A stretch of DNA of 16,124 nt from positions 1 through 16,124 of the forward strand of contig CAZOJF010000009.1 in assembly GCA_964580085.1 (NCBI GenBank), read 5' to 3'. The DNA is from CAYUWK01 sp964580085. Lineage in GTDB: Bacteria > Patescibacteriota > Minisyncoccia > Minisyncoccales > CG1-02-41-26. The notes beneath the pieces were generated by a model. The model did not search any database and was not told where the DNA came from. It saw only the letters and a program-made list of their open reading frames with translations. A program made the translations under genes and the position numbers. Shown in pieces: positions 1-7,322 of this stretch (its first letter is position 1; each line of letters opens with the position of its first letter).

Positions 1-125
1 CAATGAGGACAAAAACTTCTCCCCTTTAAAAAACTTAAATTGTTTTCAATACGATAAATAACACAATTTAAAAAGCTCCCAATAAAAGTTCCGAATATAA
101 ATACAATTAAATAAATTATAAACAT
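1..125 (-). CDS. pilD: Prepilin peptidase (PilD), N-terminal fragment cut by window edge
   Basis: Reading the minus strand from the ATG at 123-125 gives 41 open codons to the window edge. The peptide has a hydrophobic start (MFIIYLIVFIFGTFIGSF), then a Gly-Ser-Phe-Leu-Asn-x-Val-Ile-Tyr-Arg block and Arg-Ser-x-Cys-Pro-His at the edge. This is the N-terminal signature of prepilin leader peptidase/N-methyltransferases: first membrane helix, GSFLNVVIYR-type motif, then the first half of the cytoplasmic zinc-binding Cys motif. The family cleaves the prepilin leader after Gly and methylates the new N-terminal Phe. Its place right after the pilin gene supports the call, since the pilin at 195-644 is its expected substrate. 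The catalytic aspartates lie beyond the window. An intrinsic terminator separates it from the pilin gene, so it probably depends on read-through or its own promoter. No Shine-Dalgarno is visible. Confidence 0.85.
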   Translation of the reverse strand, partial: MFIIYLIVFIFGTFIGSFLNCVIYRIENNLSFLKGRSFCPH

Positions 126-139
126 TAGTTTATTCTAAC

Positions 140-172
140 AAAAAATTACCCGGAAATAAATCCCGGGCAATT
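140..172 (-). terminator. Intrinsic terminator after the pilin gene
   Basis: On the minus strand AATTGCCCGG (172-163) pairs with CCGGGTAATT (153-144) across a 9-nt loop, a 10-bp stem containing one G-U wobble. Six T residues follow at 145-140, partly within the stem. The wobble becomes an A-C mismatch on the plus strand, so the structure works best in the direction of pilus transcription. It starts 22 nt after the pilin stop codon. Confidence 0.88.
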
Positions 173-194
173 AAAAATTGTTACTTTGATTTTT

Positions 195-644
195 TTAGTC
201 TAAGTCTGGACAAGTCCAACCAGTGCCAACACCATTACAAGTATTCTTTGGAGGGATACCTGTAGTCCCTGCTATTCCTGTGGAATCAGAACAATACCAA
301 TAATCAGCTTTAGCGTTTAATTGGGCATAGATACAAGCTCCTTGTAGTTCAGTCCCTCCGAATATCCCCCGCACATCAAGATCAACACCAGCATCACCAG
401 CATCATTAGCTACAATTTCATTCCAGAGTGGAGTCATATCACCATCAGTTGGAAAACTTGCATATGTCCCTGTATTCGCTCCTATATAGGTCATAACTGT
501 TCTAGCCTGGCCAATAGCTGAAATAACTCTTGAATCCTTTGCTTTCTTGGTAGCATTAGGAAAACCAATTAAAACTACAGAAGCTAAAATTCCAATAATT
601 GCGATTACGACTAAAAGTTCAATAAGTGTAAAACCTTTTTTCAT
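195..644 (-). CDS. pilA: Type IV pilin (major or minor prepilin)
   Basis: This 149-residue protein has a classic type IV prepilin N-terminus: a short basic leader MKKG, the cleavage site Gly4/Phe5, Glu at mature position 5 (residue 9), and a hydrophobic helix to about residue 27 (FTLIELLVVIAIIGILASVV). The helix anchors the subunit in the membrane before assembly and forms the fibre core. The globular C-terminal part is Gly/Ala/Asp/Thr-rich, with four cysteines (104, 118, 136, 145) that could form two disulfides. The segment around residues 115-123 (Tyr-Trp-Tyr-Cys-x-Asp-Ser-Thr-Gly) resembles pilins I associate with CPR bacteria. It is last in the pilus operon, 109 nt after pilC, and is closed by a strong terminator, so it may have its own promoter and higher expression. 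T2SS pseudopilin is the main alternative; PilT and PilM nearby argue for a pilus. Confidence 0.92.
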   Translation of the reverse strand: MKKGFTLIELLVVIAIIGILASVVLIGFPNATKKAKDSRVISAIGQARTVMTYIGANTGTYASFPTDGDMTPLWNEIVANDAGDAGVDLDVRGIFGGTELQGACIYAQLNAKADYWYCSDSTGIAGTTGIPPKNTCNGVGTGWTCPDLD

Positions 645-705
645 ATGTTTTTGATTATATAATTAAAATATTTTATCGACCTTTTAATTTTTTTCTTTTA
701 CCTAT

Positions 706-734
706 AATATATTTTCTAATTTTTAGAATGAAAA
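706..734 (-). promoter_or_regulatory. Possible pilin-gene promoter with palindrome in spacer
   Basis: In the 109-nt pilC-pilin gap the minus strand reads TTTTCA (734-729), 17 nt, then TATATT (711-706), a weak sigma70-like pair that would give a leader of about 55 nt. The perfect inverted repeat TTCTAA-AAA-TTAGAA (728-714) lies almost exactly in the spacer and could be an operator. A better -35 match, TTGACT (739-734), overlaps but is too far from TATATT. The region is very AT-rich, so chance matches are likely. Confidence 0.35.
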
Positions 735-753
735 GTCAACCCTTAAGTGTTTT

Positions 754-1974
754 TTAAAATCCTCCCATGCCTCCGCTACTAAGTTGAAACAAAGGAACAA
801 AGATTGAAATAACTAATATCCCCACCATTATTCCTAATAAAATTATCATGACTGGTTCAATAATCTTAGTCAAATTATTAACAAATCTTTCTATATCGCC
901 TCCATAAAAATCTACTGCATTTTTTAATGTATCATCTAATCTGCCTGTGTTTTCTCCGGTTGAAACCATTTGGGCTAAAAAAGAAGGGATTTCTTTAGGG
1001 TATCTTAACAAGACTGAACTTATTGTTTCGCCTCTAGCAACCCTTTCTTCTGTATTTTCTATAATCTCTTCATACACTGAATTACCAATTATTTTTCTGG
1101 TAATTTTTAATGCTTGAGTAATAGGTAGTCCTGCTTTTATAAGAACCGATAAATTTTCAGCAAATCTAGAAAGATAAACTTTTTTATAAAAATCTCCCAG
1201 CACTGGTATTTGTAATGATAATCTATCGTAAAACTTTTTGCCTTTTTCCGAATGTTTTAAATATTGAGGAATAAAAAATAAAGCAGCAAAAAATACTACT
1301 ATTAAAATCCAACCACCAGCTTTTGTAAAATTAGAAAGAAATATAATAAATTTTGTAGAAGCAGGTAGTTCAACAGACATTTCTTCTAAAACAGATGTCA
1401 TCCGGGGGACAATAAAGAACATTACTAATCCAAATACAGCTATAGAAGCAGTAATAACAACAATAGGATAAATCATTGCTCCTTTAATTTTTGATTTAAG
1501 ATTATATTCGCTTTCTAAATGTCCCGCCAAATAATTTAGAGAGTCGGCAACCTTTCCTGACGCCTCTCCAGATTTTACAGAATTAACATAAAAAGAATCA
1601 AATATCTTTGGGTATGTTGAAAACGCTTGGCTTAAAGAGCTCCCTGTTTCTACCATCTCCGCAATTTTCAAAATCTTTTCCCTAAATTCTTGATGTTCTG
1701 CTTGGGACACTTGACTTCTCAGGGCCTCAACAGGAGATATGGCCGACTTAAGCATAACTGAAAGCTGACGAGTAAAAATCGTTATATCTTTAAGAGAAAC
1801 TTTTTGGGAAATTATATCTTGTTGAAAAAAACTTAATTTTTTTGCTTCTTCAAGGGAAATTATATAAAATCCGTATTTTTCTAAAACATTTAACGCTCCT
1901 TTTTTTGAAAAGGCTTCAATTATTCCTTTTTGGACTTTTCCTTCTTTCGTTTTTGCTTTATACCTAAATTTCAT
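754..1974 (-). CDS. pilC: Type IV pilus inner-membrane platform protein PilC
   Basis: This 406-residue GspF/PilC-family protein has the usual full length. It carries two repeated cytoplasmic T2SSF domains, roughly residues 65-190 and 268-390, each with the Phe-Thr-Arg-Gln-Leu / Arg-Phe-Ala-Glu-Asn-Leu type start. The N-terminus (KFRYKAKTKEGKVQKGIIEA) is typical of the family. Three hydrophobic segments are visible, near residues 165-190, 218-236 and 370-396. PilC is the membrane platform that the PilB and PilT motors act on to insert or withdraw pilin subunits. The C-terminus ends in a short Gly-rich tail (SSGGMGGF). The gene follows pilT by 9 nt and is followed by the pilin gene. Its start codon has only AT-rich sequence upstream and no Shine-Dalgarno. 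Confidence 0.95.
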   Translation of the reverse strand: MKFRYKAKTKEGKVQKGIIEAFSKKGALNVLEKYGFYIISLEEAKKLSFFQQDIISQKVSLKDITIFTRQLSVMLKSAISPVEALRSQVSQAEHQEFREKILKIAEMVETGSSLSQAFSTYPKIFDSFYVNSVKSGEASGKVADSLNYLAGHLESEYNLKSKIKGAMIYPIVVITASIAVFGLVMFFIVPRMTSVLEEMSVELPASTKFIIFLSNFTKAGGWILIVVFFAALFFIPQYLKHSEKGKKFYDRLSLQIPVLGDFYKKVYLSRFAENLSVLIKAGLPITQALKITRKIIGNSVYEEIIENTEERVARGETISSVLLRYPKEIPSFLAQMVSTGENTGRLDDTLKNAVDFYGGDIERFVNNLTKIIEPVMIILLGIMVGILVISIFVPLFQLSSGGMGGF

Positions 1975-1983
1975 AATTATAAA

Positions 1984-3051
1984 TTACTTTTTTAAACGAC
2001 TCATTAAATCCTTAGGAGATAAAGAATATTTTAAAGCTATTTCCTCGCTAATCTTCCCATTCATAACAAGATCATATAAAGATTGATTAAGAGATATCAT
2101 CCCATCTTTTTTTGAGGTTTCAATGATAGAAGGTATCTCGTGAATTTTATTTTCACGAATTAAATTATTGACTGCTGGATTAGCAAACATTATTTCACAA
2201 GCTGGGATAAATCCCTGTTCAATCTGAGGGACAAGCCGCTGAGAAACTACTCCTAAAAGAGATCCTGTTAGTTGAGCCCGGATTTGATTTTGTTGAAAAG
2301 AAGGAAAAACATCAACAATTCTATGAATAGTTTGACTAGCTGAATTTGTATGAAGGGTAGCAAAAACTAAATGTCCTGTTTCAGCTGCGGTTATAGCAGT
2401 AGCTATTGTTTCTAAGTCTCTCATTTCTCCAACCATAATTACATTAGGATCCTCCCTTAAGGTGGACCTTAGTGCCCTAGAAAAGCTTAATGTATCTTGA
2501 TAAACTTCTCTTTGATCTATAATAGATTTATTATCTTTAAATACATATTCAATCGGATTCTCAATAGTAATTATGTGCTCTTTTCTATTATTGTTAATTT
2601 CATTAATTAGGCAGGCTAAAGTTGTTGACTTACCCTGTGAAGAAGCACCGGTAATCAAAACAAAACCTTGTTTTGCCTCGCTAAATCGATGTAAAATAAC
2701 TGGGAGATTTAATTCCTCAATAGTTCTAATCTCTGGGGGGATCAGCCTGAAAGCAATACTAATTGTTCTTCTTTGAAAAAAGACATTTACTCTAAAGCGA
2801 GCAATACTATCAAAATCATAAGCAAAATCTATCTCTTTTTCTCTTAAAAGTTTTTCCTTTTGTCTATCATTCATTAAAGCAAAAGCCATAGCCTCTGAAT
2901 TTTTAGGAGTTATTGTCTGTTCTTCTTCTAATTTAATCAACTCTCTCGTTATTCTCAAAATTGGTTTATGCCCGACTGAAATATGTAAATCAGATGCATT
3001 TTTTGTAATAGCGACATTTAGAAGGTTTTTTATTTGAATTTCGTAATTCAT
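1984..3051 (-). CDS. pilT: Type IV pilus retraction ATPase PilT
   Basis: This 355-residue secretion ATPase matches PilT in length and motifs. It opens with the N-terminal Ala-Ser-Asp-Leu-His motif (residues 19-23). The Walker A loop GASSQGKS (135-142) is unusual: most relatives have Gly-Pro-Thr-Gly-x-Gly-Lys-Ser, but the essential Gly-Lys-Ser and GxxxxGK[ST] spacing are kept. The Walker B region Asn-Val-Ile-Met-Val-Gly-Glu (203-209) and the His box Ala-Thr-Leu-His-Thr-Asn (231-236) are intact. Residues 293-300 (AVNNLIRE) correspond to the AIRNLIRE motif that marks PilT and is needed for retraction in studied members. It lacks the four-cysteine zinc motif of PilB. It sits between pilB and pilC, 11 nt after pilB, so extension and retraction motors are co-transcribed. 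PilU is a possible alternative, but a lone copy next to pilB and pilC favours PilT. Confidence 0.93.
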   Translation of the reverse strand: MNYEIQIKNLLNVAITKNASDLHISVGHKPILRITRELIKLEEEQTITPKNSEAMAFALMNDRQKEKLLREKEIDFAYDFDSIARFRVNVFFQRRTISIAFRLIPPEIRTIEELNLPVILHRFSEAKQGFVLITGASSQGKSTTLACLINEINNNRKEHIITIENPIEYVFKDNKSIIDQREVYQDTLSFSRALRSTLREDPNVIMVGEMRDLETIATAITAAETGHLVFATLHTNSASQTIHRIVDVFPSFQQNQIRAQLTGSLLGVVSQRLVPQIEQGFIPACEIMFANPAVNNLIRENKIHEIPSIIETSKKDGMISLNQSLYDLVMNGKISEEIALKYSLSPKDLMSRLKK

Positions 3052-3062
3052 GAATTATAATT

Positions 3063-4787
3063 TTATTTTGTTTCAGTTACTCTCATAACTTCTTTAATGG
3101 TTGTAATCCCTTTCAGAATTTTTGATATACCATCTTCTTCCATTGATATCATTTCCTGATTTCTAGCTTCTTCTAAAATCTTTATTTTATTGGGGTTTTT
3201 AAGAATTATATTTGATAAATTATCTGTCATTTCTATAGTTTCAAATATCCCTATCCTCCCTGAATATCCTTTATGGCCACATTTTTCACAACCATTAGCT
3301 TTAAAAACGTAAAGAGGATTTGGGATTTTAATTCTCTTTTGCATGGAAATCGGCATTTTTTTAATTGTGTCTAGAATAAATTTTTTATCTTCTGCCGATG
3401 CTTTTACTTTCTTTTTACAGAAAGAACAAAGTTTTCTGACTAATCTTTGGCTTAAAGTAATGGCTAAGCTTGCCGGGATTAAAAATGGCTTTATCCCCAT
3501 ATCAATGAGTCGAGGGATAACATCTGAAGCGTTATTAGTATGTAAAGTTGAAAGAACTAAGTGTCCTGTTAGGGCCGCATGAACTGCCAATTCTGCTGTT
3601 TCTTGATCTCTGATTTCACCAACCATAATAATGTCTGGATCTTGTCTTAAAATCTGACGTAATCCTTTAGCAAAAGTATAACCAATTTCAGGTCTAATTT
3701 GAGATTGATTAATCCCAGCCATAAAATACTCCATCGGGTCTTCTAGGGTTACTATATTTACTTCTTCTTTATTTAATATTTTTAAAAGAGAATATAATGT
3801 TGTTGTTTTCCCTGACCCGGTAGGCCCGGTGATTAAAATCATGCCAAATGTTCTACCAAGCGCATTTTCAATTTTAATAAGATTCTCTTTCCCTAACCCT
3901 ATTTTTTGTAAAGACTTAATGCCTTTTTCTGGATCAAGTACCCTTAGCACAACTTTTTCGCCTAAAGTAGTCGGGAAAGTAGAAACACGAAAATCAATAT
4001 TTTCTTCATCGATCTGAGATGAAAAACGGCCATCTTGAGGGATTCTTGTTTCATCAATTTTTAATTTACTGAGAATTTTTATACGAGCTACAATTGATGG
4101 ATGAATTCGTAAAGGTAAAAATAATGTTGGATATAAAATACCATCTAGCCTGTAACGAACCTTTAAATTTTCCCTGGTCGGTTCAATATGGATATCTGAT
4201 GCTTTTCCCTCAACAGCTTGTTTCAAAATTACATTTACCATTTTTATTATGGGAGCATCTTCTGTTAATCTTTTAAATTTCATTTTTTCTCCAGGCACTA
4301 ACTTTTCTTCTTGTTTTGTCTGAGTTTCTAATATCTCCAATGCTTTTTTCATTTCTCTTTGGGGAGCTCCATATTTATCAATACATTTTTTAAAATTTGA
4401 TAAGGAAATTAAAAAATATCTATAAGAAAGTTTATTTTGTCTAGCTAAAAATTTTAAGGCTTCTTGGGCTTGGCTATCTTCTGGGTAAACCATCCCAACT
4501 TCAAAACCCCCTTTTATTCTTTTAAGAGGAATAATTTTATAATATTCAGCTGATTCTCTGGGGATTAATCCTAAAATTTTTGAAGGAATTTTTGAGGCGA
4601 CAACTTCTTTAAAAGGAATGTTTAATAGTTTACTTTTTAATTCAAATAATTCCTTCTCTGGAAGGATATTTTCTTTCAAAATTATTTCTTCAATTGTCCC
4701 TTTCTTTTCTTTGACTTGATTCTCTATGCTAGAAACTTTATCCTTCTTTAAGATTTTCTTTTTTATCAATACTTTAATTAAATCCAT
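3063..4787 (-). CDS. pilB: Type IV pilus extension ATPase PilB
   Basis: This 574-residue GspE/PilB-family hexameric ATPase powers pilin polymerisation. Residues 1-150 form a shortened MshEN-like N-terminal region, with Ile-Pro-Phe near residues 57-59. The ATPase core carries Ala-Ser-Asp-Ile-His near 197-201, Walker A GPTGSGKTT (321-329), Walker B ending at Glu391, and the His box Ser-Thr-Leu-His-Thr-Asn (413-418). Four cysteines in two CxxC pairs (454/457 and 500/503) form the zinc motif that distinguishes PilB/GspE from PilT. The Gly-Arg-Ile-Gly-Ile-Phe-Glu sequence after the second pair is typical of the family. It follows the 84-residue membrane protein gene by 31 nt. AAGAT just before the ATG is at best a very weak ribosome-binding site. 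Confidence 0.95.
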   Translation of the reverse strand: MDLIKVLIKKKILKKDKVSSIENQVKEKKGTIEEIILKENILPEKELFELKSKLLNIPFKEVVASKIPSKILGLIPRESAEYYKIIPLKRIKGGFEVGMVYPEDSQAQEALKFLARQNKLSYRYFLISLSNFKKCIDKYGAPQREMKKALEILETQTKQEEKLVPGEKMKFKRLTEDAPIIKMVNVILKQAVEGKASDIHIEPTRENLKVRYRLDGILYPTLFLPLRIHPSIVARIKILSKLKIDETRIPQDGRFSSQIDEENIDFRVSTFPTTLGEKVVLRVLDPEKGIKSLQKIGLGKENLIKIENALGRTFGMILITGPTGSGKTTTLYSLLKILNKEEVNIVTLEDPMEYFMAGINQSQIRPEIGYTFAKGLRQILRQDPDIIMVGEIRDQETAELAVHAALTGHLVLSTLHTNNASDVIPRLIDMGIKPFLIPASLAITLSQRLVRKLCSFCKKKVKASAEDKKFILDTIKKMPISMQKRIKIPNPLYVFKANGCEKCGHKGYSGRIGIFETIEMTDNLSNIILKNPNKIKILEEARNQEMISMEEDGISKILKGITTIKEVMRVTETK

Positions 4788-4818
4788 ATCTTAAACAATA
4801 ATCAAATATATTTTATTT

Positions 4819-5073
4819 TTAATATGACTCAAAAGGATTCTCACGACCACTTACTTCTGGCTCAGCAACTCCTTCAAAAAGTATTAAATCTTTAAGATTA
4901 GGATTTTCTAATGTTTTGTAACTAATCTCGATATTTTTCAAAACCCCTGAAGGACTTGGACTAAAACTGTTGTCTTTTAAAATAACTTCTTTCCAAACAA
5001 CAAACAGCCCAATTATTATTAATATTAAAATTAAATATAATAAAGTTTTATTTTTTGAATTTTCTTCAGCCAT
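4819..5073 (-). CDS. Small membrane-anchored protein in the PilP position of the pilus operon
   Basis: This 84-residue protein is not recognised with certainty. A short polar N-terminus (MAEENSKNK) is followed by one strong transmembrane helix at about residues 11-27. A Lys/Glu and Ser-Pro-Ser-Pro linker and a short extracytoplasmic tail come next, ending Gly-Arg-Glu-Asn-Pro-Phe-Glu-Ser-Tyr (76-84). The tail recalls the Arg-Asp-Pro-Phe motifs in the linker of PilP, and the gene occupies the slot after pilO where pilP lies in proteobacteria. It is far shorter than PilP and lacks the beta-domain that contacts the secretin. With no secretin here, it could be a reduced PilP-like partner of the PilM-N-O alignment complex. 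That role is inferred from position and the short motif alone. The gene is real: it sits in a tight operon with 15-nt and 31-nt gaps. Confidence 0.72.
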   Translation of the reverse strand: MAEENSKNKTLLYLILILIIIGLFVVWKEVILKDNSFSPSPSGVLKNIEISYKTLENPNLKDLILFEGVAEPEVSGRENPFESY

Positions 5074-5088
5074 AAATTAAATATTTTA

Positions 5089-5631
5089 TTAATAATATGA
5101 GGAGACCTTTAATAATAAAATAAAGTTTAAAACTTCTCCATCTATATTCACTAAAACATTTTCAGTTTCAATCATTCGAGAAGATTTTTCAATTGATTCC
5201 AAAAATGTTTTAAAAGAGTTATAGGATCCTATTAAATTGATATTTACATAATTCTCTTTGATATTTTGTTCTGGCGTCTCTCCCCCTGGAGAAACTTTCG
5301 TTGTCTTTGTTGGAACCATTGCTAGACTAACTCCCTTTAAAAACATTCCACTCTCAGCACTTGTTTTTTGAAGATAATTAAACAAAGAAGGAGGAAAATA
5401 ACTATCTGGCAAAGCTGAATTAATTTTTGATAATTCTCCCTCGTATTTTTTTAGCTCATTAAAAGTATCATTTATTTTCTGATGATAAGCTTCTATTGAT
5501 TGAATTTCTTGATTTCTAGATTCAAGCTCTTCTTTAGAATTATTAAAAAGATAAAACTCAGGCAGAAAAATATAAACAGTAATTAATAAAATGATAAAAA
5601 ATAAGATTGGCGTTATAAAAGATTTATTCAT
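5089..5631 (-). CDS. pilO: Type IV pilus alignment protein PilO
   Basis: This 180-residue bitopic membrane protein has a hydrophobic helix at about residues 7-24 (ITPILFFIILLITVYIFL). A Glu/Lys-rich coiled-coil-like segment follows at about 33-70, then a C-terminal domain of the PilO ferredoxin-like type, including the Leu-Pro-Asp-Ser-Tyr-Phe-Pro-Pro stretch near 74-81. The latter resembles the 'LP...P.LL..L...A..SG' pattern of PilO. PilO heterodimerises with PilN on the outer face of the membrane and aligns the pilus machine. The ATG overlaps the pilN stop codon (ATGA at 5631-5628), consistent with coupled 1:1 translation. Overall similarity to model PilO is low, so the call rests on architecture and gene order. 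Confidence 0.82.
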   Translation of the reverse strand: MNKSFITPILFFIILLITVYIFLPEFYLFNNSKEELESRNQEIQSIEAYHQKINDTFNELKKYEGELSKINSALPDSYFPPSLFNYLQKTSAESGMFLKGVSLAMVPTKTTKVSPGGETPEQNIKENYVNINLIGSYNSFKTFLESIEKSSRMIETENVLVNIDGEVLNFILLLKVSSYY

Positions 5632-6161
5632 TGAGATTTAAATATCTTAGAATCAAGAGAGAAGATTATAGCAAAATCTACTTTCCCCTCTTTATTCAAA
5701 GAAATATTAGATATATCTAGGCCTTTAACTAAATCACTTTTTTTAAGATTCAATATTTGTTTGCCCAAGGTATCAAAGTTTTTTGTTTCTCCTTTTAATG
5801 AAACATTATTTGTTTTTGTATTAAAATTTAATTCTGAAAATTTAACTTCTTTGTTCGAAGATTCATTAATAAAAGCTAAAAAATTTGAGGCAATTTTGTG
5901 GTTTTCAAAAACTTTTAAAAAATCCTCGATCTTTTTTTGGGCATCAAAAACATATTTTTCTGTTTCACCATCTTTCCCAGCACTAATCTTAACTATTTGG
6001 TTCTCGGCATCTTTTATTTTTGATTGAATAGAATAATTTTTATACTTTAAAAAAGCATAAATTCCTCCTAAAATAATTAGCAGTATTAATGATAGTAAAA
6101 ACAATTTATTAATAATAGAAGATGCTTTTACTTTTTCTTTTGGTATTAATTCTTGAACCAT
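5628..6161 (-). CDS. pilN: Type IV pilus alignment protein PilN
   Basis: This 177-residue bitopic protein starts with a short cytoplasmic peptide, MVQELIPKEKV. The Leu-Ile-Pro in it corresponds to the conserved Asn-Leu-Leu-Pro peptide that docks into PilM in studied systems. A transmembrane helix spans about residues 21-40, followed by a Lys/Glu/Gln-rich coiled-coil-like segment and a C-terminal domain ending Ser-Leu-Asp-Ser-Lys. PilN bridges the cytoplasmic PilM ring and the extracytoplasmic part of PilO. The gene begins 4 nt after the pilM stop and overlaps pilO by 4 nt. Its stop codon is TGA, which shows that TGA terminates translation in this genome. Confidence 0.84.
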   Translation of the reverse strand: MVQELIPKEKVKASSIINKLFLLSLILLIILGGIYAFLKYKNYSIQSKIKDAENQIVKISAGKDGETEKYVFDAQKKIEDFLKVFENHKIASNFLAFINESSNKEVKFSELNFNTKTNNVSLKGETKNFDTLGKQILNLKKSDLVKGLDISNISLNKEGKVDFAIIFSLDSKIFKSQ

Positions 6162-6165
6162 AAAT

Positions 6166-7248
6166 TTATTTTCCTACTCCTCTTAAAGCCAGCCCAAGGG
6201 CTATAGCAAACGAAGGACCTATTTTATCTAAGCGGTCTTCTAAAAGAGGAGGATAGGAAATGTTAGAAGTACGAAAAGGATTAGAAGATTTAATTTCTTT
6301 TTTTAAAAAAACTTTAAAATATTCTTTTAATCCTGGGATGCAGGCCGCACCACCTACAAATATTATATTTTCAACTTTTTCTCCATTAGACTGATAAAAA
6401 CTATGACAAACACTTTCTATCTCTTTAAAAATAGCATCTATTTGCGGACGCAGAGCAAGAAAAATATCTGATTTATCCGGATTTAGTCCAAAGCTTTGCT
6501 TCATTCTTTCCGCTTCCTGCCAGTTAACTTTTAAAGAATCAATTAAAGCTTTATTTAAGTCATTAGCTGAAATATCAAGACTATGACTTTGTTCTAATAA
6601 TTTATTTTTTACAATATTAATTGTAGTGCTTGTGTAACCAATGTCAACTAAACAAACTAGATTTTTATTCTCCGATATTCCAATTGAAGATCTCATTGAA
6701 GCAAACACTTCTGCTTCTAGTCCTTTAAGATCAAGATTGCATAAAATTGCTAATTTTTGGTATTGCTTAATAACCTCATTAGGTACAGCAACTAATAATA
6801 CGTGATGTTTTTTTATTCCGCCAAAATCCTTTTCGCCTTTAAGTAATTCCCAATCAAATGTAATTTTTGACAATGGCAAAGGAACATGGTGACGAGCCTC
6901 AAACTCTATGGCTTTTGGTAATTCAGACGCTGACATTGAAGGTAATTCAAAAGTGGTAAAAAAAGTAGAGAAATCAGGAATAGAGAGAAAAACATTTTTT
7001 TCTCTGATTTTAGCCTTTTTTAATAACTCTTTTATTATTTCGGAAATTCTATCGCTTAATAATAAAAGACTTTCATCCCCAAAAACTTTAAAAAGAGAAT
7101 CTTCTTTTGAAGGAACTTGAAATTCAATGTAATTTTCAATTTTAGTTTTTTTACCAATACGAGAAACTTCAACAATTTTAATAGAAAAAGTTCCAATATC
7201 TATGCCTAGGCAACCTTTTGAAAACATTTTTGTAATCCCGAAATCCAT
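6166..7248 (-). CDS. pilM: Type IV pilus actin-like ATPase PilM
   Basis: This 360-residue cytoplasmic protein has the actin/FtsA-like fold signatures of PilM. Phosphate-1 loop is Leu-Gly-Ile-Asp-Ile-Gly-Thr (14-20). The phosphate-2 region is Leu-Val-Asp-Ile-Gly-Tyr-Thr-Ser-Thr in the middle of the protein. The adenosine motif is Ile-Phe-Val-Gly-Gly-Ala-Ala-Cys-Ile-Pro-Gly-Leu near residue 300. The C-terminus has the Ser-Phe-Ala-Ile-Ala-Leu-Gly-Leu-Ala-Leu block typical of the family. The 'Glu-Ala-Arg-His-His-Val-Pro-Leu-Pro' stretch matches the conserved PilM EA...PxP region. PilM forms the cytoplasmic ring that binds PilN and communicates with the motor ATPases. It is the first gene of the operon, preceded by a recognisable promoter. 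Confidence 0.93.
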   Translation of the reverse strand: MDFGITKMFSKGCLGIDIGTFSIKIVEVSRIGKKTKIENYIEFQVPSKEDSLFKVFGDESLLLLSDRISEIIKELLKKAKIREKNVFLSIPDFSTFFTTFELPSMSASELPKAIEFEARHHVPLPLSKITFDWELLKGEKDFGGIKKHHVLLVAVPNEVIKQYQKLAILCNLDLKGLEAEVFASMRSSIGISENKNLVCLVDIGYTSTTINIVKNKLLEQSHSLDISANDLNKALIDSLKVNWQEAERMKQSFGLNPDKSDIFLALRPQIDAIFKEIESVCHSFYQSNGEKVENIIFVGGAACIPGLKEYFKVFLKKEIKSSNPFRTSNISYPPLLEDRLDKIGPSFAIALGLALRGVGK

Positions 7249-7280
7249 AATTTTATCTTTTTATAATTTGCTTTTATACT

Positions 7281-7309
7281 ATTGTATATAATAACATAAA
7301 AGATGTAAA
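7281..7309 (-). promoter_or_regulatory. Promoter of the pilus operon
   Basis: On the minus strand TTTACA (7309-7304) and TACAAT (7286-7281) are separated by exactly 17 nt, each one mismatch from the sigma70 consensus. Predicted transcription start is near 7274, giving a leader of about 26 nt before the pilM ATG. It lies in the 74-nt divergent gap shared with comF. For comF itself a TATAAT is visible at 7287-7292 on the plus strand, but no good -35 lies at the right distance. Confidence 0.62.
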
Positions 7310-7322
7310 CAATCTATTTTAT

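Noticed and set aside
3343..3582. Plus-strand open frame antisense to pilB
   Set aside because: It lies wholly within the well-supported pilB frame, has no recognisable domain, and looks like a by-product of AT-rich codon use.
195..4787. Type II secretion system instead of a type IV pilus
   Set aside because: The ATPase, platform and pilin families are shared with T2SS, but pilT, pilM, pilN and pilO in the same operon and no gspD, gspG-K or gspL/M-type genes point to a pilus.
7264..7292. sigma70 promoter for comF using TATAAT at 7287-7292
   Set aside because: No acceptable -35 lies 16-18 nt upstream (TTGCTT is only 13 nt away), so it was not listed as a feature.
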